A stretch of 53,602 nucleotides of DNA from Paludibacteraceae bacterium (lineage in GTDB: Bacteria; Bacteroidota; Bacteroidia; Bacteroidales; Paludibacteraceae): assembly GCA_017464025.1 (NCBI GenBank), contig JAFUEI010000025.1, forward strand, positions 1 to 53,602, given 5' to 3'. Position 1 is the stretch's first letter. Each line of letters begins with the position of its first letter. The position numbers were made by a program, and so were the translations under genes. Below are positions 50,400-53,602 of the stretch, in pieces. The notes beneath the pieces were generated by a model. That model did not search any database and was not told where the DNA came from. It was given only the letters and a program-made list of their open reading frames with translations.

Positions 50400-50428
50400 G
50401 GCACCGCGCTGATAATCAGCGCGGTGCC
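50400..50428 (-). terminator. Terminator of the BspA-like gene
   Basis: GGCACCGCGCTGA and TCAGCGCGGTGCC form a perfect 13-bp stem with a 3-nt loop. On the minus strand it is followed by ATTGGTAAATTTTC. It lies about 100 bp beyond the stop of the surface-protein gene. Confidence 0.85.
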
Positions 50429-50448
50429 TTGTTGATGGGAGAGAGAGT

Positions 50449-50538
50449 CTATAGAGTCTATAGAGTCTATGGAGTCTATGGAGTCTATGGAGGCTATGGA
50501 GGCTATGGAGGCTATGGAGTTTATAGATTCTATAGACC
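50449..50538. repeat. 9-bp tandem repeat, ten copies, carrying in-frame stops
   Basis: Ten head-to-tail copies of CTATGGAGT-like units (variants CTATAGAGT, CTATGGAGG, TTATAGATT). The rightmost copy contains the TAG stop (50530-50532) of the BspA-like gene. Because the period is a multiple of three, every unit read on the minus strand supplies a further TAG or TAA in the same frame. Confidence 0.92.
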
Positions 50539-53500
50539 TTGCAGGGTGAAGCGGCGACCGGTGGGGTCGTAGCAGCGGCCGTCGGGCAGGAGGATGAGGA
50601 CACGGCCGTTGTCAAGCACCTTGCGCGGAGCGGTGAGAGCGGAGGAACCGGAGAGAGCGGAGGAACCGGAGATATCGGCTTCGGTATCGTCAAGGGCGGT
50701 GGGCACATCGGTGGTGGTGGTGAAGGAGCCGGTCCGGTGGTCAATGACCTGCTCCTGCTCGTCCTTGGCATCCAGCGTGAAGCCGTAGCGGCTGCCGCTG
50801 CTCAAGCCCGTCACCGTGAACGAGAAACCAGCCGTCTGCTCCGCCAGCTGCTGACGGGCGGGAGCCGCAAAGGCGATACGCTGTAGCAAGCCGAAGGCGT
50901 TGAACACCAGCGTGCAGATGACGCTTCCCTGCCGGTCGCGGATGGTGAGTTCGTAGGTCACGGCATTCAGGATGGAGGGCCACACCACATTGGCGGTGTT
51001 GCTGGAGGGCGTGACTTTCACGTCGTCGGTCTGCGTCTCCACGGCTCCGAGGGGCTTGATATAGTAGAAGTCGCGCCAACCCGAGGCTGCCTGATACATC
51101 TCCACGGACTCGGCCAGCACGTAGAGCGTGCACTCGAACTTGTCCACCCCATCGAAGGTGGTGCTGTAGGTCACGGCCGGTTTGGCACGATAGTTATAGA
51201 CCTCTTTGAGGGCGGTGCAGTTGTAGAATGCCCGCTCGTTGATGGTCTTGATGTTCTCACCGAGCACGATGGTGTTCAGCGTCTTCTGCCCTTCGAAAGC
51301 TCCGCTGCCCACTTCGGTTACGCCGTTGCCTATCTCCATGCGCAGCATCGCGCCAGGGGCTTCGACGCCGAAGGTGAAGTTGCTGTTGAGGGTGCCTTCG
51401 CCGTCGATGACGAGCGATTTATCATCGCCATCGTAGCGCCAGCGGAGCAGGTTGTTGTCGCCGCAGGTGCCTGACTTATCCACCTCAAACCCGGCGGTGA
51501 GGACAGTGTCCTGCGTGAGCAGCAGGTTGCGCGGATTGGCGGCGGAGCCGTCGGACCAGCGGGTGAAGTGGTAGCCGTAGGCGGGCGTTGCACTGAGCCG
51601 GATATTATCCAGATACTGCCCTTGGGCGGGTGCCGTGACGCTGCCTTTTGCCTTGTCGGCACTGACGGAGAGGGTGTAGGTGTCCGGCTCGAAGACGGCA
51701 GTGTAGGTCTCGTCCCGTTCGATGGCGATGCGGAGAGGATTCTGCGTGAACTGCTTCGCGGTGCCGTTGTCCCAATAGGCGAAATGATAGCCATACCGGG
51801 TGGCGGTGGCTGTCAGTGTGGTGGAATCCTGATAGAAACGGGTGGTGCCGCCGGTGGCGGTGCCCACCTCGGGCTGCGGGAGGAGCACATCGGGACAAGG
51901 ACGGTGTATGGCTACGTAGTCGAAACAGGGGTTCCACTGCACGTCGTCCTCGCGCCAGAGGAAGAGCGAGGTCAGCCCTTCCGCGGCGGCGGGGAGAACG
52001 ACGGCAAACGCTCCGGCCGAGGGGGCATTGCTGCCGTCGCGGGCATAGACAATCTGATGGTCATATACCACAGTCCGGCCTTCGTTGTCGGCATAAATCA
52101 GACAGGTGCCGAGGTCGGGCGGCGTGGTGATATGGACAATCAGGGTGTCGCCTTTGTGGAAACTGCCTTTGGCGAGCCGGATGCCGAAGTATTTTCCCTT
52201 GTCCAGTTTATGTTTGGCGGAGGTAATGTTGCTCTGCATAGTGCCGCCGATGGTGCCACTGACTGTTCCCGATTTGGAAGCACGCAGAATCTCACCGCAG
52301 GCGTTGGGATTGGCACCCTCGAGAACGACGGCCGTAGTGATGGTGTAGGTGTTACGGGCAAACTCGGCTACCAAGAGAGTGTCCTGTGTGAGATTGATAG
52401 TGCGCGGATTGGTGGTGTTGCCATCCTGCCACTGCACAAAGTGATAGCCATAGGCAGGCACAGCTTCCACCGGGCAGTCTGTCAGGTAATTGTAAGTCCC
52501 CAAACCAGAGATGGAATTAGTGCTTCCGCCTGCTACATAGCCTTTGATGGAGAATTTATCCGGTGCGAACAGCGCTGTCAGGTTGCTGTCACGCTCAATC
52601 TTCAATATGCGCGGATTGACTATGGAACCATCAGACCACTTTACGAAGTGATAGCCATAGTTTGGAATGGCCTCTATAGGAGTTTGTGTCAGATAGTCGA
52701 ATGAGCCGTTACCTGATACACGACCTAATGAGTCAGCACATTGCAAAGAGATGACATAGCGGTTGGGAGCGAACTCCGCCGTAAAAGATGTGTCCTGTGT
52801 GAGCGTAACCGAGCGCGGATTGGCAACGGCGCCGTCGGACCAACGGGTGAAATGGTAACCATAATCGGGAATAGCTTCCACTTGCTGCAGGTCACAATCG
52901 TTCTGTGGAGTTTGGATTGTGCCATGGAAGGCGTAGGTTTTTATATTGCCATAAGGATAGGAGGAAAAATACTTGATTTGTCCTTTATAGTCATACCATG
53001 CGCTTTTATATGCTGCCAACGTACCGCAAGGAACGAAAATGTCGGTAGTTTTGGGGAATGTGGAATAAGCTAAAGAACATGGTTTCTCGCTTAAAACATG
53101 GATAGCCGTCAAACCGCTGCAACCATCGAAAGCATCCTTTCCAATGCTTGTCACGCTGTTGGGAACGATTATCTCACCAGTGGCAGCAGCAGAGCAGACT
53201 AACAACTCCTTTTGGGAGGAATCTTTATAAACCAACCAGCCTTCCACATAGCCGTTCACCGACCGTGCGCCCCACGGCGAACCCGTTGCCGTGCCGTTAT
53301 AGACAATATTGGGAACAATATTGAAAGCATTGTATCCGATGCTTGTCACGCTGTTGGGGATGGTGACGGAGGTTAGACCGGTGCAACCATAGAAAGCAGA
53401 GTTTCCAATGCTTGTCACGCTGTTGGGGATGGTGACGGAGGTCAGCCCGCCGCAACCACGGAAAGCAATGTCTCCGATGCTTGTCACGCTGTTGGGGATG

Positions 53501-53602
53501 GTGACGGAGGTCAGACCAGTGCAATCATAGAAAGCCTGGAATCCGATGCTTATCACACTGTTGCCGATGGTGACGGAGGTCAGACCGGTGCAATCAGAGA
53601 AA
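50530..53602 (-). CDS. BspA-like leucine-rich-repeat surface protein (5' end outside window)
   Basis: At least 1024 residues; the frame stays open to the right edge, so the N-terminus is missing. It starts with 23-residue LRR_5 repeats (LTSVTIPNSVTSIG). Five InlB-B-like repeats marked by YGYHF-x2-W-x-(D/N)G and NPR follow, interrupted after the third by a beta-rich domain (GTMQSNITSAKH to DYVAIHRPCPDV). A second BspA cap and LRR region (WRYDGDDKSLVIDGEGTL, then AFYNCTALKEVYNY), an Fn3-like part, and a short Bacteroidales C-terminal tail (GRVLILLPDGRCYDPTGRRF) end it. Related proteins bind host matrix or partner bacteria. The tail and family suggest cell-surface display. Confidence 0.9.
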   Translation of the reverse strand, partial: FSDCTGLTSVTIGNSVISIGFQAFYDCTGLTSVTIPNSVTSIGDIAFRGCGGLTSVTIPNSVTSIGNSAFYGCTGLTSVTIPNSVTSIGYNAFNIVPNIVYNGTATGSPWGARSVNGYVEGWLVYKDSSQKELLVCSAAATGEIIVPNSVTSIGKDAFDGCSGLTAIHVLSEKPCSLAYSTFPKTTDIFVPCGTLAAYKSAWYDYKGQIKYFSSYPYGNIKTYAFHGTIQTPQNDCDLQQVEAIPDYGYHFTRWSDGAVANPRSVTLTQDTSFTAEFAPNRYVISLQCADSLGRVSGNGSFDYLTQTPIEAIPNYGYHFVKWSDGSIVNPRILKIERDSNLTALFAPDKFSIKGYVAGGSTNSISGLGTYNYLTDCPVEAVPAYGYHFVQWQDGNTTNPRTINLTQDTLLVAEFARNTYTITTAVVLEGANPNACGEILRASKSGTVSGTIGGTMQSNITSAKHKLDKGKYFGIRLAKGSFHKGDTLIVHITTPPDLGTCLIYADNEGRTVVYDHQIVYARDGSNAPSAGAFAVVLPAAAEGLTSLFLWREDDVQWNPCFDYVAIHRPCPDVLLPQPEVGTATGGTTRFYQDSTTLTATATRYGYHFAYWDNGTAKQFTQNPLRIAIERDETYTAVFEPDTYTLSVSADKAKGSVTAPAQGQYLDNIRLSATPAYGYHFTRWSDGSAANPRNLLLTQDTVLTAGFEVDKSGTCGDNNLLRWRYDGDDKSLVIDGEGTLNSNFTFGVEAPGAMLRMEIGNGVTEVGSGAFEGQKTLNTIVLGENIKTINERAFYNCTALKEVYNYRAKPAVTYSTTFDGVDKFECTLYVLAESVEMYQAASGWRDFYYIKPLGAVETQTDDVKVTPSSNTANVVWPSILNAVTYELTIRDRQGSVICTLVFNAFGLLQRIAFAAPARQQLAEQTAGFSFTVTGLSSGSRYGFTLDAKDEQEQVIDHRTGSFTTTTDVPTALDDTEADISGSSALSGSSALTAPRKVLDNGRVLILLPDGRCYDPTGRRFTLQGL
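53341..53602 (-). repeat. Near-identical 69-bp LRR-coding repeats
   Basis: Units starting at 53341, 53410, 53479 and 53548 are spaced exactly 69 bp and differ at few bases; each encodes one 23-residue leucine-rich repeat. The low divergence favours slippage or recombination changing repeat number. Confidence 0.9.

Noticed and set aside
50375-50572. Plus-strand 65-codon frame with VYR/VYG/GYGG repeats
   Set aside because: It runs through the BspA terminator hairpin and the 9-bp repeat; repeat-encoded composition explains it.

Overview
The window is chromosomal DNA from a member of the order Bacteroidales (phylum Bacteroidota). This rests on about twenty promoters that match TTTG-N19/20-TAnnTTTG, the near absence of Shine-Dalgarno sequences, and families typical of the group: BspA-type leucine-rich repeats, DUF4831, DUF4835/PorD, a PorE-like lipoprotein, and DUF4369-thioredoxin lipoproteins. 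The DNA is clearly GC-rich for the group. The species cannot be fixed from the sequence alone. No insertion sequence, prophage, CRISPR array or rRNA gene was seen.

Layout. Positions 1-264 hold an 11-bp tandem repeat and the promoter of a Nudix hydrolase (265-732). From 765 to 7126 the genes run leftward: a DUF1460 amidase-like protein, a BASS-type transporter, a Wzi-like outer-membrane protein, a polyprenyl-phosphate sugar transferase, an OmpH/Skp-like protein and a small membrane protein. This is an envelope/exopolysaccharide block. From 7335 rightward come a bactofilin, a DUF1015 protein and a PorE-like lipoprotein. thyA-folA and mutY run left at 11263-13643. From 13706 to 34388 almost everything runs right: a thioredoxin-like lipoprotein, HU, a 29-residue ribosomal-like protein, RNase G, a TPR protein with a degenerate TraB/GumN partner, (gpx on the minus strand), a beta-CASP nuclease, gpsA, a lipoprotein, pepT, gcvT, then a redox operon and a DUF4831-DUF4835 pair. 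The last third mainly runs left: recR with three partners, relA, manA-galE-nucleotidyltransferase, a YitT protein, lysC, tRNA-Tyr, ribH with a TPR protein, and a large BspA-like surface protein cut by the right edge. Rightward exceptions are an AspT-like transporter, nrdG, a hypothetical membrane-anchored protein and rsmD.

How genes work together. The most suggestive unit is 26414-32342: a membrane ferredoxin with an internal Tat-like motif, a Tat/lipobox aldo-keto reductase carrying two [4Fe-4S] motifs, and a regulator joining a RIC/YtfE-like di-iron hemerythrin domain to a LuxR-type DNA-binding domain, followed by tilS and aroE. The arrangement suggests a di-iron sensor controlling an iron-sulfur electron-transfer module; that is inference. 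Other oddities are a TraB/GumN protein that lost both metal-binding histidines, a CXXCH heme-like motif in DUF4831, a run of ten in-frame stop codons made by a 9-bp repeat at the end of the BspA gene, a promoter without a gene followed by two tandem hairpins, near-leaderless transcripts predicted for relA and recR, and a short repeat family that supplies the relA stop codon.
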